Positions 8,318 to 15,806 are shown, numbered from the stretch's first letter. The stretch: 15,806 bases of DNA from Gammaproteobacteria bacterium (GCA_002717305.1 PBDH01000004.1:1-15806); one strand, 5' to 3'. Made by a program: numbers and translations. The notes: generated by a model from the letters alone, not told the origin.

Positions 8318-8498
8318 ACCAATATTGATCTGTTTCTCGGCTCCCCTAGATGCTAGTGACCGTAGGCCGTCAATTTTTCGCGAGGCGTTGATCCTGAACA
8401 CGCGCTAGAACACTTAGAAGGTGATTCCCCTGGTACCACAGGCATGCGTTCCCCGTCTTAGAGTAAGAAAGTGCAAGAGATGATGTCGCATCGAGTTC

Positions 8499-9542
8499 TC
8501 AAGGTGACGGATTCGGTTGGGTGATATGAATTTCCTCAATACCATCCAATACCTCTTGAGAAAGTATCAAACTGTGTGTGTTGATATTTTCTCTTAACTG
8601 ATCCATCGTCGTGGCCCCAATAATATTAGAGGTGAGAAATGGCCTTGAGGTGACAAACGCGAGCGCCATTTCGGTTAGTGTTAGGCCATGCCGTTTTGCG
8701 AGCGCGGCATATGCTTCCGTAGCTCGCGTTGCCTCCGGATTCGAGTAGCGAGAAAACCGATTAAATAATGTTAACCTGGCACCCTCTGGACGCTGCCCAC
8801 CCAGATACTTACCAGAAAGGACGCCAAATGCGAGCGGTGAGTATGCCAACAGGCCAACAGACTCTCGATGTGCGATCTCAGATAGGCCGATCTCAAATGT
8901 TCTGTTCAATAGTGAGTATGGATTCTGGACTGAGGCAGCCACAGGCAGTCCCTCGCGACGAGCGATCTCTAGAAAAGTCATGACGCCCCACGGGGTCTCG
9001 TTGGACAGACCGATTGCCCGGACTTTACCACTCTGAACCAAGCACTCAAGCGCGGTCAGGATCTCGTCGATTGGGGTCTCGTCGGTATTATCTACATGTC
9101 GGTAACCCAGACGCCCAAAGAAATTGGTCTGACGGTCGGGCCAATGCAATTGATAGAGATCGATATACTCGGTTTGAAGCCTCTCTAGCGAGGCATCAGT
9201 CGCCTCGATCAGATGATGTTTGTTGTACCGAGGACCACCTCGAAAATAATTGACCCACTCACCTGGACCACAGGCCTTTGTTGCGATAACCAAATCATGG
9301 CGCTGGCCACGCTTTTTCAGCCACGTACCAATATACTTTTCGGTACGTCCTTGCGTCTCGGCTCTTGGGGGTATTGGGTAGAGCTCTGCCGCATCTAAAA
9401 AGTTAACACCTTTCTCATCACAGGCATAAGTCAATTGTTGATGAGCGTCAGATTCGGTATTTTGTTCGCCCCAAGTCATTGTGCCAAGACAAATAGACGT
9501 AACCTCTATGCCCGTTTTACCTAAATTACGCTTTTCAATCAT
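8499..9542 (-). CDS. tas: Tas-like aldo/keto reductase
   Basis: This 347-residue NADP(H)-dependent aldo/keto reductase is close in length and wording to E. coli Tas (346). Shared landmarks are LGTMTWGEQN, AAELYPIPPR with TQG soon after, QNPYSLLNRTFEIGLSE and GATTMDQLRENI. The catalytic tetrad is present: Asp50, Tyr55, Lys89 and His133. The physiological substrate of Tas is not well defined; the E. coli gene was found as a suppressor of a tyrosine requirement. The start is well supported by GAGGAG eight bases before the ATG. The gene follows the PatB-type gene by 28 bases on the same strand and probably ends the ettA-led transcript. The next 180 bases down to the convergent transglutaminase gene show no clear terminator. 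Confidence 0.92.
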   Translation of the reverse strand: MIEKRNLGKTGIEVTSICLGTMTWGEQNTESDAHQQLTYACDEKGVNFLDAAELYPIPPRAETQGRTEKYIGTWLKKRGQRHDLVIATKACGPGEWVNYFRGGPRYNKHHLIEATDASLERLQTEYIDLYQLHWPDRQTNFFGRLGYRHVDNTDETPIDEILTALECLVQSGKVRAIGLSNETPWGVMTFLEIARREGLPVAASVQNPYSLLNRTFEIGLSEIAHRESVGLLAYSPLAFGVLSGKYLGGQRPEGARLTLFNRFSRYSNPEATRATEAYAALAKRHGLTLTEMALAFVTSRPFLTSNIIGATTMDQLRENINTHSLILSQEVLDGIEEIHITQPNPSP

Positions 9543-9570
9543 ATTATTACTCTCCTCGTGAATCCTGAGT

Positions 9571-10686
9571 TCATAACGCGCTATCCAAGCGATTAAATGC
9601 CTCGGTCAGGGTCGCGGGACTGCAACCAAAATTTAGGCGGACAGCGGTATTTGATCCGAAGGGTGCTCCCGGGGACAGTCGGACGCCACGATCCAAGAAC
9701 CGTTCAAATAGGTCGTTGCAACTATTCGATTCGATCCAGGCTAGAAACGTCGAATGTCCTGTGATCACTGTCATTTCTGGATGACCAACAGACCAGTCCA
9801 TAACCAGTTGTCGGTTGTGTTTTAGAGCTTTTATCAGCGCATCATGCCACGACCATCCGTCTGTTAGGCATGACGCTGTCACGGCATATGCAAGCGGTGA
9901 AATGTGGGGCATGGCAGTCTGCGTAGCTAGGAATCGGTGTCTGATATCGGGATCTGGAATGACCGCAATAGCGCAAGAAAATCCTGCGATGTTGAATGTT
10001 TTGGTTGCGGCCATCAGTGTGACGGTGGGCTGATCGTTAGGGGCCACTAGGCCGCAAGGAGTGTGTCGCTCGTCATCCAAAATTAAGTCGGCCCAGATCT
10101 CATCACTGACCAGTAGCGCATCGTAGCAAGCGGCCAGTTTCACCAGCCCTTGGATGAATCCCTTAGAGTAGACGTTACCGCCAGGATTGTGTGGATTACA
10201 CCAGAGAATCGCTGCCGGTTCTTTAATCGTTTTAAGCCTGTCCTCAATGGCTGCTATAGAGGTCTCGATGGTTTCTCCCGCAAGGTCCAATTGGATTGAG
10301 TGCTCTACTCGATTTTCAATCGAAGGTACTGTCTTGAAGTATGGATAGGCAGGCGTTGGTATCAGAACATGGCGGACTTGGGGGCTCGCCATCAAAGAAA
10401 AGCGCATACCTGGCACCACCCCCGGGACTGGCACAATCCAATCTGGATCAATTTTCCACTCGTGACGAGTTTCGAGATGCTGAACCCAAGTGTTGCGGAA
10501 GCTTCTAGGTTCTGTTCCGTAACCAAAAATTCCGTGGGCTAGCGCATCATTAATAGCCTGTGTGACGCAGTTCGGTGGAGCGCAATCCATATCGGCGACC
10601 CAAAGCGGCAACACGTCTTCTGGAGAAGTCGACCACTTCAGGCTGGCATGAGTACGCCGCTCACTTGGGGTTCGATGCCAGATCAT
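9571..10686 (-). CDS. PatB/MalY-type PLP-dependent C-S lyase or aminotransferase
   Basis: This is a 371-residue fold-type I PLP enzyme. Family marks in order are LPLWVADMDCAPP (26-38), the substrate and cofactor region PGVVPGMRFSL (88-98), CNPHNPGGNVYS (163-174), SDEIWADL (194-201), AATKTFNIAGF with the Schiff-base lysine Lys229, and a C-terminal VRLNFGCSP containing the carboxylate-binding arginine. The MalY/PatB group mainly cleaves cystathionine or cysteine conjugates to thiol, pyruvate and ammonia, and some members transaminate. The true substrate cannot be read from sequence. Length is slightly below the usual 385-390. The first 26 bases overlap the 3' end of the permease gene, so translation is probably coupled to it. 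Its neighbours suggest export or uptake of an amino-acid-derived compound (inference). Confidence 0.88.
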   Translation of the reverse strand: MIWHRTPSERRTHASLKWSTSPEDVLPLWVADMDCAPPNCVTQAINDALAHGIFGYGTEPRSFRNTWVQHLETRHEWKIDPDWIVPVPGVVPGMRFSLMASPQVRHVLIPTPAYPYFKTVPSIENRVEHSIQLDLAGETIETSIAAIEDRLKTIKEPAAILWCNPHNPGGNVYSKGFIQGLVKLAACYDALLVSDEIWADLILDDERHTPCGLVAPNDQPTVTLMAATKTFNIAGFSCAIAVIPDPDIRHRFLATQTAMPHISPLAYAVTASCLTDGWSWHDALIKALKHNRQLVMDWSVGHPEMTVITGHSTFLAWIESNSCNDLFERFLDRGVRLSPGAPFGSNTAVRLNFGCSPATLTEAFNRLDSAL

Positions 10687-11560
10687 TCTTCGGTTGCCTT
10701 AGTGCAAGTATCAGACCGGCTGCAATCAATAAACCAGCGATCCAATGATTAGAGGTGAGCGATTCATTCAAAAATAAAAACGCTAGGACCACGCCATAAA
10801 AAGGCATCAAGTGAATGTATTGTCCTGCGACCTGCGCGCCGAGTTGAGCGACGCCATAGTTCCAGCAGATATACGCACCGAGTGATGCAAATGAAGCTAC
10901 ATAGCCAATGGCTAAGAGTGTATCTAAAGTTATGGGTAGTGGTGGTTCACTGAGCGGGTTAATGCTCAGTAAGAGGCCATTGAAGCAGACTCCGAAGAAG
11001 ACTATATAAGTTAGAAAGCCAAGTCCCGACAACTCATTTGGTTTTTTTCTCAATGTAAGGGAGTACAGTGCCCAACCGATCGATGAGGCGATTACCCACA
11101 GATCCCCCGAATTAATCCGAAGGTCGTCGTTTAAATCACTTAGGATCAGAAAACTCACCCCAGCGAGTGAGGTACTGATACCTAGGCCCTGTCGTATTGT
11201 GAGTGAATCGCCATAAAAAATTACGCCAAAGAGAACAATCCAGACAGGAATCGAAGAATTTATTAACAGCGCGTTAGTGGCCTCGGTATCCCTAAGACCG
11301 AGGTACAACAATACATTGAAACTCGCCACTGAGAGTAGTGCCAAAAGGGTTAGGATCGGAAGATTTTTGAGGATAATTGGTAACTCGATACGTACGGTCT
11401 GGAACGTAACCGGGAGGAGCAAAATAAGCGCCAGTAGCCACCGGTAAAAAGACATGGTTATGGCGCCAAGATCGGATGAAAATGCTCGGCCAACGACGAA
11501 ATTACCAGCCCAGAACAATGGCGGTAGTAACAATACAAGGTACGGCCAGGAGCGCGCCAT
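10661..11560 (-). CDS. EamA/DMT-superfamily permease
   Basis: This 299-residue, very hydrophobic integral inner-membrane protein has two EamA repeats (about 8-135 and 145-285) and around ten predicted membrane segments, the usual layout of drug/metabolite transporters such as RhtA, YdcZ-like and PecM-like exporters. It begins with WPYLVLLLPPLFWAGNFVVG, a typical first EamA helix with the W-x-x-N motif, and the second half contains SLGAYICWNYGVAQLG. Members export amino acids, thiols or other small metabolites; the substrate is not predictable. Its start codon overlaps the ettA stop by one base (TAATG), and its 3' end overlaps the PatB-type gene by 26 bases. A role in moving the substrate or product of that PLP enzyme is reasonable but inferred. 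Confidence 0.9.
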   Translation of the reverse strand: MARSWPYLVLLLPPLFWAGNFVVGRAFSSDLGAITMSFYRWLLALILLLPVTFQTVRIELPIILKNLPILTLLALLSVASFNVLLYLGLRDTEATNALLINSSIPVWIVLFGVIFYGDSLTIRQGLGISTSLAGVSFLILSDLNDDLRINSGDLWVIASSIGWALYSLTLRKKPNELSGLGFLTYIVFFGVCFNGLLLSINPLSEPPLPITLDTLLAIGYVASFASLGAYICWNYGVAQLGAQVAGQYIHLMPFYGVVLAFLFLNESLTSNHWIAGLLIAAGLILALRQPKNDLASNPK

Positions 11561-13230
11561 TAAACTGCCAGTCGTCGGTACTTTACGCGGGTGGGAATGA
11601 TATCTCCTCCCAATCGTTTTTTTCGATCTTCTTCATACTCAGAGTAATTACCTTCGAAAAAGATTGCCTGCGAATCACCCTCGTATGCCAATATGTGCGT
11701 AGCGATTCGGTCTAGAAACCACCGGTCGTGTGAGATCACAAGGACGGTCCCAGGGAAGACGAGTAGCGCTTCTTCTAGCGCCCGCAGTGTCTCCACATCG
11801 AGGTCGTTGGTGGGCTCGTCAAGTAGCAGGACGTTACCACCTTGTTTCAGTGTTTTGGAAAGGTGTAGACGATTTCTCTCGCCGCCCGACAGGTCCTTAA
11901 CGAATTTCTGTTGGTCACCACCTTTGAAGTTGAAACGGCCCAGATAGGCGCGACTTGGGATTGAGTAGTTACCCACATTGATAATGTCTTGCTCATCAGA
12001 CACTTCGGCCCACACAGTTTTCGAACCATCCAATGTGTCACGAGACTGGTCCACATAGGCCAATTGCACCGTATCACCGATCTCAACGGTTCCAGAGTCT
12101 GGAATTTCCTGCCCAGTAATAATCTTAAAAAGAGTTGACTTACCGGCACCGTTACCGCCGATCACACCGACGATCGCACCCGCCGGCACCGCAAAGCTCA
12201 GATCATCGAGTAGCAGATTGTCATCAAATGCCTTACTCACCTGGCTGAATTCGATTACCTTGTCACCAAGACGGGGCCCAGGTGGTATGTAGATTTCTTG
12301 CGTTTCGTTACGTTTTTGGGTGTCCTGGCTCTGTAACTCTTCAAAGGCTTTTAGGCGTGCTTTTGACTTCACCTGTCGGCCTTTTGCATTTTGACGAACC
12401 CACTCAAGCTCACTCTTTATTGTCTTCTGGCGCGCCTCCTCAGATTTTTGTTCCTGCTCTAACCGTTTCTCTTTGGCTTCAAGCCACGTCGAATAGTTGC
12501 CCTCAAATGGGATACCTCGGCCCCGATCAAGTTCTAAAATCCAACCGGCGGCGTTATCCAAAAAGTAGCGGTCATGCGTGATGGCGACTACAGTCCCGTC
12601 AAAGTCGACCAAGAAGTGTTCGAGCCAAGCCACAGATTCCGCATCCAAGTGGTTGGTCGGCTCGTCAAGTAACAGCATATCCGGCTTTTGTAGGAGCAGT
12701 CGACAGAGTGCTACACGCCGTTTTTCACCCCCTGAAAGGTTTTCGATTACGGCATTCCAGGGTGGCAGACGGAGTGCGTCGGCCGCCTGCTCGAGGACGC
12801 GATCCAACTCCCAACCGTTGACAGCATCTATCTGATTCTGCAACTCACCTTGCTCCATCAGAAGTTCATTCATTTCATCATCGGACATCGGTTCTGCGAA
12901 TCTAGCTGAGATTTCATCAAAGCGACCCAGGATTTGCTTGATAGCTCCAACACCTTCTTCCACTACGTCGCGCACGGATTGATTTGGATCAAGTTGCGGC
13001 TCTTGGGGAAGATATCCCACGTTAATCCCGGGTTGTGGTCGTGCCTCACCATCAATTTCAGTGTCCATCCCGGCCATAATTTTAAGGAGCGTAGATTTAC
13101 CAGAACCGTTTAGGCCGAGGACCCCAATCTTTGCGCCAGGAAAAAACGAGAGGGAGATATCTTTCAATATTTCACGTTTCGGGGGAACGACTTTGCTCAC
13201 CCGATTCATGGTGTAAACGAACTGTGCCAT
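11560..13230 (-). CDS. ettA: Energy-dependent translational throttle ABC-F ATPase EttA
   Basis: This 556-residue ABC-F protein has two nucleotide-binding domains and no membrane segment. It binds the ribosomal E site and, in E. coli, gates the first elongation steps according to the ATP/ADP ratio. Domain 1 has Walker A GLNGSGKS (39-46), signature LSGGE (165-169) and catalytic Glu190 in LLLDEPTNHLD. The charged interdomain linker (about 245-300) contains the KEKRLEQEQKSEEARQKTIK helical stretch and the NAKGRQVKSKAR segment. Domain 2 has GGNGAGKS (358-365), LSGGE (447-451) and Glu472. The insertion at about 95-140 corresponds to the EttA arm. Length equals E. coli EttA (555) within one residue. 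It is the first gene of a likely four-gene transcript. Confidence 0.96.
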   Translation of the reverse strand: MAQFVYTMNRVSKVVPPKREILKDISLSFFPGAKIGVLGLNGSGKSTLLKIMAGMDTEIDGEARPQPGINVGYLPQEPQLDPNQSVRDVVEEGVGAIKQILGRFDEISARFAEPMSDDEMNELLMEQGELQNQIDAVNGWELDRVLEQAADALRLPPWNAVIENLSGGEKRRVALCRLLLQKPDMLLLDEPTNHLDAESVAWLEHFLVDFDGTVVAITHDRYFLDNAAGWILELDRGRGIPFEGNYSTWLEAKEKRLEQEQKSEEARQKTIKSELEWVRQNAKGRQVKSKARLKAFEELQSQDTQKRNETQEIYIPPGPRLGDKVIEFSQVSKAFDDNLLLDDLSFAVPAGAIVGVIGGNGAGKSTLFKIITGQEIPDSGTVEIGDTVQLAYVDQSRDTLDGSKTVWAEVSDEQDIINVGNYSIPSRAYLGRFNFKGGDQQKFVKDLSGGERNRLHLSKTLKQGGNVLLLDEPTNDLDVETLRALEEALLVFPGTVLVISHDRWFLDRIATHILAYEGDSQAIFFEGNYSEYEEDRKKRLGGDIIPTRVKYRRLAV

Positions 13231-13645
13231 GGTAGCTTGCTGGTCCTAGTTGTTCTGAATCAAGTTAGAGATCAAGAATACCAAGAAATTGAATTGTCTG
13301 ATGATTTGTTTTGGGTGTCCGGTGCGTCGCGAATTATATTTTTTACGCTTTATATTCGTGGGGCCGTAATTTTGTGATACGACTTTCGTCTTGCCTGAGA
13401 TTATTTGTATCCGATTAATAGGTTATTTAGCGACTAGGTCTTGCATCTCATGCGTTGGATCGCACTGGACTGTCGAGTTTTAACTATTTTGAGAATCTGT
13501 CTATCGTTACGAATGACCAAGTGGTGTGGGTGTGCCCTCGAGCATTGAGATTCTGGTGCAGAAGCATCTCCGAGGAATGCTAGGAAATGAAGTCCGCGTT
13601 TTCATTCCTTGCAACGGGCCACGCATATCTCTGTATTTTAATCGC
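13231..13645. other. 415-base gap between ettA and pqqE
   Basis: No intact gene was found here. The part next to pqqE (13434-13601, perhaps to about 13634) holds the pqqE relic described separately. The rest, 13231-13433, is AT-rich and should contain the ettA promoter on the - strand. A perfect TATAAT occurs there (plus coordinates 13333-13338), but no good -35 box lies at the right distance. No rho-independent terminator was seen downstream of pqqE. Confidence 0.6.
13434..13601 (-). pseudogene. Decayed 3' fragment of a second pqqE
   Basis: Read on the - strand, this stretch encodes LAFLGDASA, four changed residues, CSRAHPHHLVIR and a divergent tail ending at TAG (13434-13436). Intact PqqE has LALLGDASA-AADPV-type sequence and CSRAHPHNLIPR at residues 318-343. 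The nucleotide match is ungapped over about 53 bases (13531-13583 against 13731-13783), with a perfect 20-base word TGCAGAAGCATCTCCGAGGA (plus strand, 13557-13576 and 13757-13776). Over 25 codons I count 9 identical, 8 silent and 8 replacement differences. The frame is closed by TGA just 5' of the block and there is no start codon, so it is not a gene. Patchy similarity to the TGG..CCCG..TTGCAA part of pqqE may continue to about 13634, with deletions. The high share of silent changes suggests the copy diverged while functional. Confidence 0.7.
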
Positions 13646-14737
13646 TCAGGCGTTTGGTCGATAATTTATAGAAGCAGTATCGGTCGCGATAAGAGAGTTA
13701 GCGTACTCCCTCGGGATAAGATTGTGAGGATGTGCCCTTGAACACACCGGGTCCGCTGCAGAAGCATCTCCGAGGAGCGCAAGGGCCTGACAACGACAAC
13801 CACCAAAATCAATGTCTTTACGATCACACGATTTGCAAATGTCGGGCATCCAAGCGTCTCCACGATAGGCGTTGAATGCTTCTGACTCGTACCAGATCGA
13901 ACCTAAGGAATTGTCTACTACATTTTCGAAATTTAGGTGCGATAACATGGTGGCGTTATGGCAGGGTAAAACATATCCGTCCGGAGCGACAATGAGAGCG
14001 ACCTGTCCCCAGCCGTTCATGCAGGATTTTGGATATTCCGCGTAATGATCCACCGGAACATAGTCTATTAATAATTTTCCGTGGTACTTTTCACGAGCCT
14101 CCGACACGATTTGATTTGTCCTATCAGATTGTTCTTGCGTCGGCATCAATATATTTTTATTAAAAGAAGCCCACCCGTGATATTGCACATTAGCAATTTC
14201 AAGCCGCCTGGCGCCCATTTCGATTGCCATTTCAATAGTCTGAGGTAATCGGTCTAAATTCAGACGATGCATTACGGCGTTGATTGTCAGAGGAACCGAA
14301 TGAGTTCTCACCCATGAAGCGAACTCTAGTTTTTTTTCCAGCCCCTTTTTTAGGTTGCTAATGAGTTCAGCGCCCCCTGAATCAACATCCTGCAGAGAAA
14401 GTTGGATATGCTCACACCCGGCCTCTATAACTTCTTCTAATCGCGATCGTTTAAAGCCAATGCCAGATGTAATTAAATTGACGTAAAGATCTGCATCTCG
14501 CGCTGCTTTTATAAGGCTGGTAAGGTCTCTACGGGCGGCTGGTTCTCCACCGGATATACTAACTTGCAGAACCCCCAAATCAGCAGCTTCAGTAAAAACT
14601 TTCCCCCATGTATCGGTTGATATTTCTTCCGTTTTCTTGATGAGCTCTGTGGGATTAGAGCAATAAACGCATTGAAGTGGACACCGATGTGTGACCTCGG
14701 CAAGAAGCACTTGCGGAGCGGGAATAGGCTTAGTCAC
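13646..14737 (-). CDS. pqqE: PqqA peptide cyclase (radical SAM, PQQ synthesis)
   Basis: PqqE uses S-adenosylmethionine and iron-sulfur clusters to form the carbon-carbon bond between a glutamate and a tyrosine of the PqqA peptide, held by PqqD. With the GTG start at 14737 the protein has 363 residues. The radical SAM cluster motif is Cys19, Cys23, Cys26 in HRCPLQCVYC, followed by the SAM-binding SGGEP (62-66). The C-terminal SPASM region has Cys239, Cys259, Cys301, Cys304, Asp310, Cys314, Cys316 and Cys332, matching the auxiliary cluster ligands of the family, including the CRCQA motif. GTG overlaps the pqqD stop by four bases (GTGA), matching the other junctions of the cluster. A TTG 36 bases upstream (14773) would add 12 residues unlike the family and is less likely. 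Confidence 0.93.
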   Translation of the reverse strand: MTKPIPAPQVLLAEVTHRCPLQCVYCSNPTELIKKTEEISTDTWGKVFTEAADLGVLQVSISGGEPAARRDLTSLIKAARDADLYVNLITSGIGFKRSRLEEVIEAGCEHIQLSLQDVDSGGAELISNLKKGLEKKLEFASWVRTHSVPLTINAVMHRLNLDRLPQTIEMAIEMGARRLEIANVQYHGWASFNKNILMPTQEQSDRTNQIVSEAREKYHGKLLIDYVPVDHYAEYPKSCMNGWGQVALIVAPDGYVLPCHNATMLSHLNFENVVDNSLGSIWYESEAFNAYRGDAWMPDICKSCDRKDIDFGGCRCQALALLGDASAADPVCSRAHPHNLIPREYANSLIATDTASINYRPNA

Positions 14738-15018
14738 TTGGTGAGTACCCGTTTCATTACCAATGCAGTGCAAAATTCCGACACGTCTACAGTAATCGTA
14801 GCCGGATCCACAGAAAAAGTTATAGCGAGTCGATCGATAACCGCGCTGAGTTCGGAGATTCCATCGATTTCTTTCATGATCGCAGTTCCAGTCTCATTTA
14901 ACTCAATAAGAACCTCAGGTCCCTGAATGACATACCGATCACGAACTGTATCGTGTTTCAAGCGGATTCCGGGCTCGAATGTTAGTACAGAATCTAACGG
15001 TACAGCTTTTGGCGTCAT
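14734..15018 (-). CDS. pqqD: PQQ biosynthesis peptide chaperone PqqD
   Basis: This 94-residue protein binds the PqqA precursor peptide (a RiPP recognition element) and presents it to PqqE. The sequence has the family core: PGIRLKHDTVRDRYVIQGPE, then LNETGTAIMKEIDG, a helix with VIDRLAITFSVDP and a C-terminal VSEFCTALVMKRVL helix. The start ATG at 15018 overlaps the pqqC stop by four bases (ATGA). The frame stays open upstream to 15135, but that part lies wholly inside pqqC and does not resemble PqqD, so the shorter form is chosen. It is a stand-alone PqqD, not fused to PqqC as in Methylobacterium. Confidence 0.93.
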   Translation of the reverse strand: MTPKAVPLDSVLTFEPGIRLKHDTVRDRYVIQGPEVLIELNETGTAIMKEIDGISELSAVIDRLAITFSVDPATITVDVSEFCTALVMKRVLTK

Positions 15019-15779
15019 GCAGAATGTCTCAACAGATTCCCATCTGCCGATGGATTCCAAGAACCAGGCGGAATTGTCCCTCCTAATTGATACGCACCTG
15101 CTATTGCATCGAGCATTGACCACAGCACATCGCACTTAAACCTAAGAGCGGCGAGGCAGAGTTCTTGCTCGCCACGACTACCGGCTTGCCTGTCAATATA
15201 ATCGAGGGCCCAGTTAGAATCTCTGTTAGCTTGCGATTTTCGGTAGCTAAAGTAGCGAAGACTATCCTCAGTTATAAAATCGTAGTGAGCCAGCATACCT
15301 TGGACTCGTTCGCCGATAATGTTGGGCGAAAATAATTCGGTCAAAGACGAAGCCACTGCCTCAAGGGCTGTTTTTTCCCGGACAAATGTGAGATACGCAT
15401 TTGCCGCGAATTTAGTGACTGGTAGCGCCCCATCCATTGACATAACGTACTCTTTGTCAAATCCGAGTTGTGTGGTCAATGCCAACCATCGACGCAATCC
15501 ACCCTCCGGATGATCGTCAATTTCACCATCGTGGTCAACGATCCTCTGCCGCCACTCGCGCCGATCTTCGACGCCCTCCAATTTTGCCATCACATACGAA
15601 TCTTTCTCAGGGATTATTCGTTGATAGCAGAAGCGATTTAGGGCCCAAGCGCGAATTTCGTCGACGGAGCATTGACCGGTATGCATACGGTGATGAAATG
15701 GATGATGATTGTGGTATCTATGTGCGCCGATTTCCATTAGTTTTTCTTCGAACTCGGTTCGGGTCATTTTTCGTTTCAT
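15015..15779 (-). CDS. pqqC: Pyrroloquinoline-quinone synthase PqqC
   Basis: This 254-residue cofactor-free oxidase is responsible for the last PQQ step, ring closure and eight-electron oxidation of AHQQ. The all-helical haem-oxygenase-like fold is supported by RYHNHHPFHHRMHTG, IVDHDGE, SSLTELFSPNI, SQANRD and RFKCDVLWSMLDAI. Aligned to Klebsiella PqqC, most active-site residues are kept: Tyr22, His23, Arg49, Gln53, Lys59, Arg79, His83, Tyr129, Tyr176, Arg180 and Lys215. The exception is Ile155, where Klebsiella has His154 (LFAPQIH there, LFSPNII here). ATG at 15779 overlaps the pqqB stop by four bases; a second in-frame ATG follows four codons later. Length is normal. Confidence 0.94.
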   Translation of the reverse strand: MKRKMTRTEFEEKLMEIGAHRYHNHHPFHHRMHTGQCSVDEIRAWALNRFCYQRIIPEKDSYVMAKLEGVEDRREWRQRIVDHDGEIDDHPEGGLRRWLALTTQLGFDKEYVMSMDGALPVTKFAANAYLTFVREKTALEAVASSLTELFSPNIIGERVQGMLAHYDFITEDSLRYFSYRKSQANRDSNWALDYIDRQAGSRGEQELCLAALRFKCDVLWSMLDAIAGAYQLGGTIPPGSWNPSADGNLLRHSA

Positions 15780-15806
15780 AATCTTATAACCATGCCGTCG
15801 TGACTT
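15776..15806 (-). CDS. pqqB: pqqB, last codons only (cut by window edge)
   Basis: The - strand frame ending in TGA at 15778-15776 reads SHDGMVIRL-stop. This matches the typical C-terminus of PqqB, which ends in a DGM-x-I-x-L pattern. It overlaps pqqC by four bases (ATGA), and pqqB is the normal gene before pqqC. Family knowledge: PqqB is a metallo-beta-lactamase-fold oxygenase in PQQ synthesis. Only nine codons and one base are visible, so the call depends on this tail and on position. Confidence 0.75.
   Translation of the reverse strand, partial: SHDGMVIRL

Noticed and set aside
8318..8498. Gap between the convergent transglutaminase and aldo/keto reductase genes, with the palindrome TGGTACCA
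   Set aside because: The 8-base palindrome is too short to mean much, and no stem followed by a T-run was found, so no terminator is called.
13333..13338. TATAAT on the - strand as the ettA promoter
   Set aside because: The hexamer is perfect, but the region is AT-rich and no -35-like hexamer sits 16-18 bases upstream, so it is not listed as a promoter.
13526..13741. 71-codon + strand open frame between ettA and pqqE
   Set aside because: It runs antisense through the pqqE relic and the pqqE 3' end. Its shape is explained by the repeated block, not by a gene.
14734..15135. 133-residue version of PqqD
   Set aside because: The first 39 residues lie in the out-of-frame end of pqqC and match no PqqD. 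The internal ATG at 15018 gives a normal PqqD with a 4-base overlap.

Overview
The window reads as chromosomal DNA from a gammaproteobacterium, possibly a free-living marine or freshwater one. The taxonomic guess is weak. It rests on PpsA, EttA and a Tas-type aldo/keto reductase that resemble enterobacterial or pseudomonad proteins, and on a pqqB-C-D-E order. No tRNA, rRNA, CRISPR array, insertion sequence or phage gene was seen. Coding density is high.

Left part (1-8317). ppsA (phosphoenolpyruvate synthase, + strand, TTG start) converges on mmsA (CoA-acylating methylmalonate/malonate-semialdehyde dehydrogenase, - strand), with two small hairpins between their ends. mmsA diverges from a LysR-type regulator gene across a short AT-rich spacer. 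That spacer holds a likely mmsA promoter with a perfect TATCA-N4-TGATA inverted repeat between its -35 and -10 boxes. After lysR, on the same strand, comes a pair of start/stop-overlapping genes: a large fusion of a circularly permuted ATP-grasp domain with an alpha-E domain, and a transglutaminase-like cysteine-protease-fold protein. Such pairs are predicted to form or cleave peptide/amide bonds, but their substrate is not known to me.

Middle part (8499-13230, all - strand). Four closely packed genes are read in the order ettA (translational ABC-F ATPase), an EamA/DMT permease, a PatB/MalY-type PLP C-S lyase or aminotransferase, and a Tas-like aldo/keto reductase. The first three overlap and the fourth follows after 28 bases, so one transcript is likely.

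Right part (13434-15806, - strand). PQQ biosynthesis genes pqqB (last codons only), pqqC, pqqD and pqqE are linked by three successive 4-base start/stop overlaps. pqqA and most of pqqB lie beyond the right edge. PqqC has Ile where the Klebsiella enzyme has active-site His154. Downstream of the intact pqqE, in the 415-base gap before ettA, is a broken second copy of the pqqE 3' end. It retains recognisable codons, with many silent differences, and looks like the relic of a diverged pqqE allele.

The best candidates for something little described are the ATP-grasp/alpha-E/transglutaminase pair, the pqqE relic, and the altered PqqC active site. No wholly new defence or mobile system was found.
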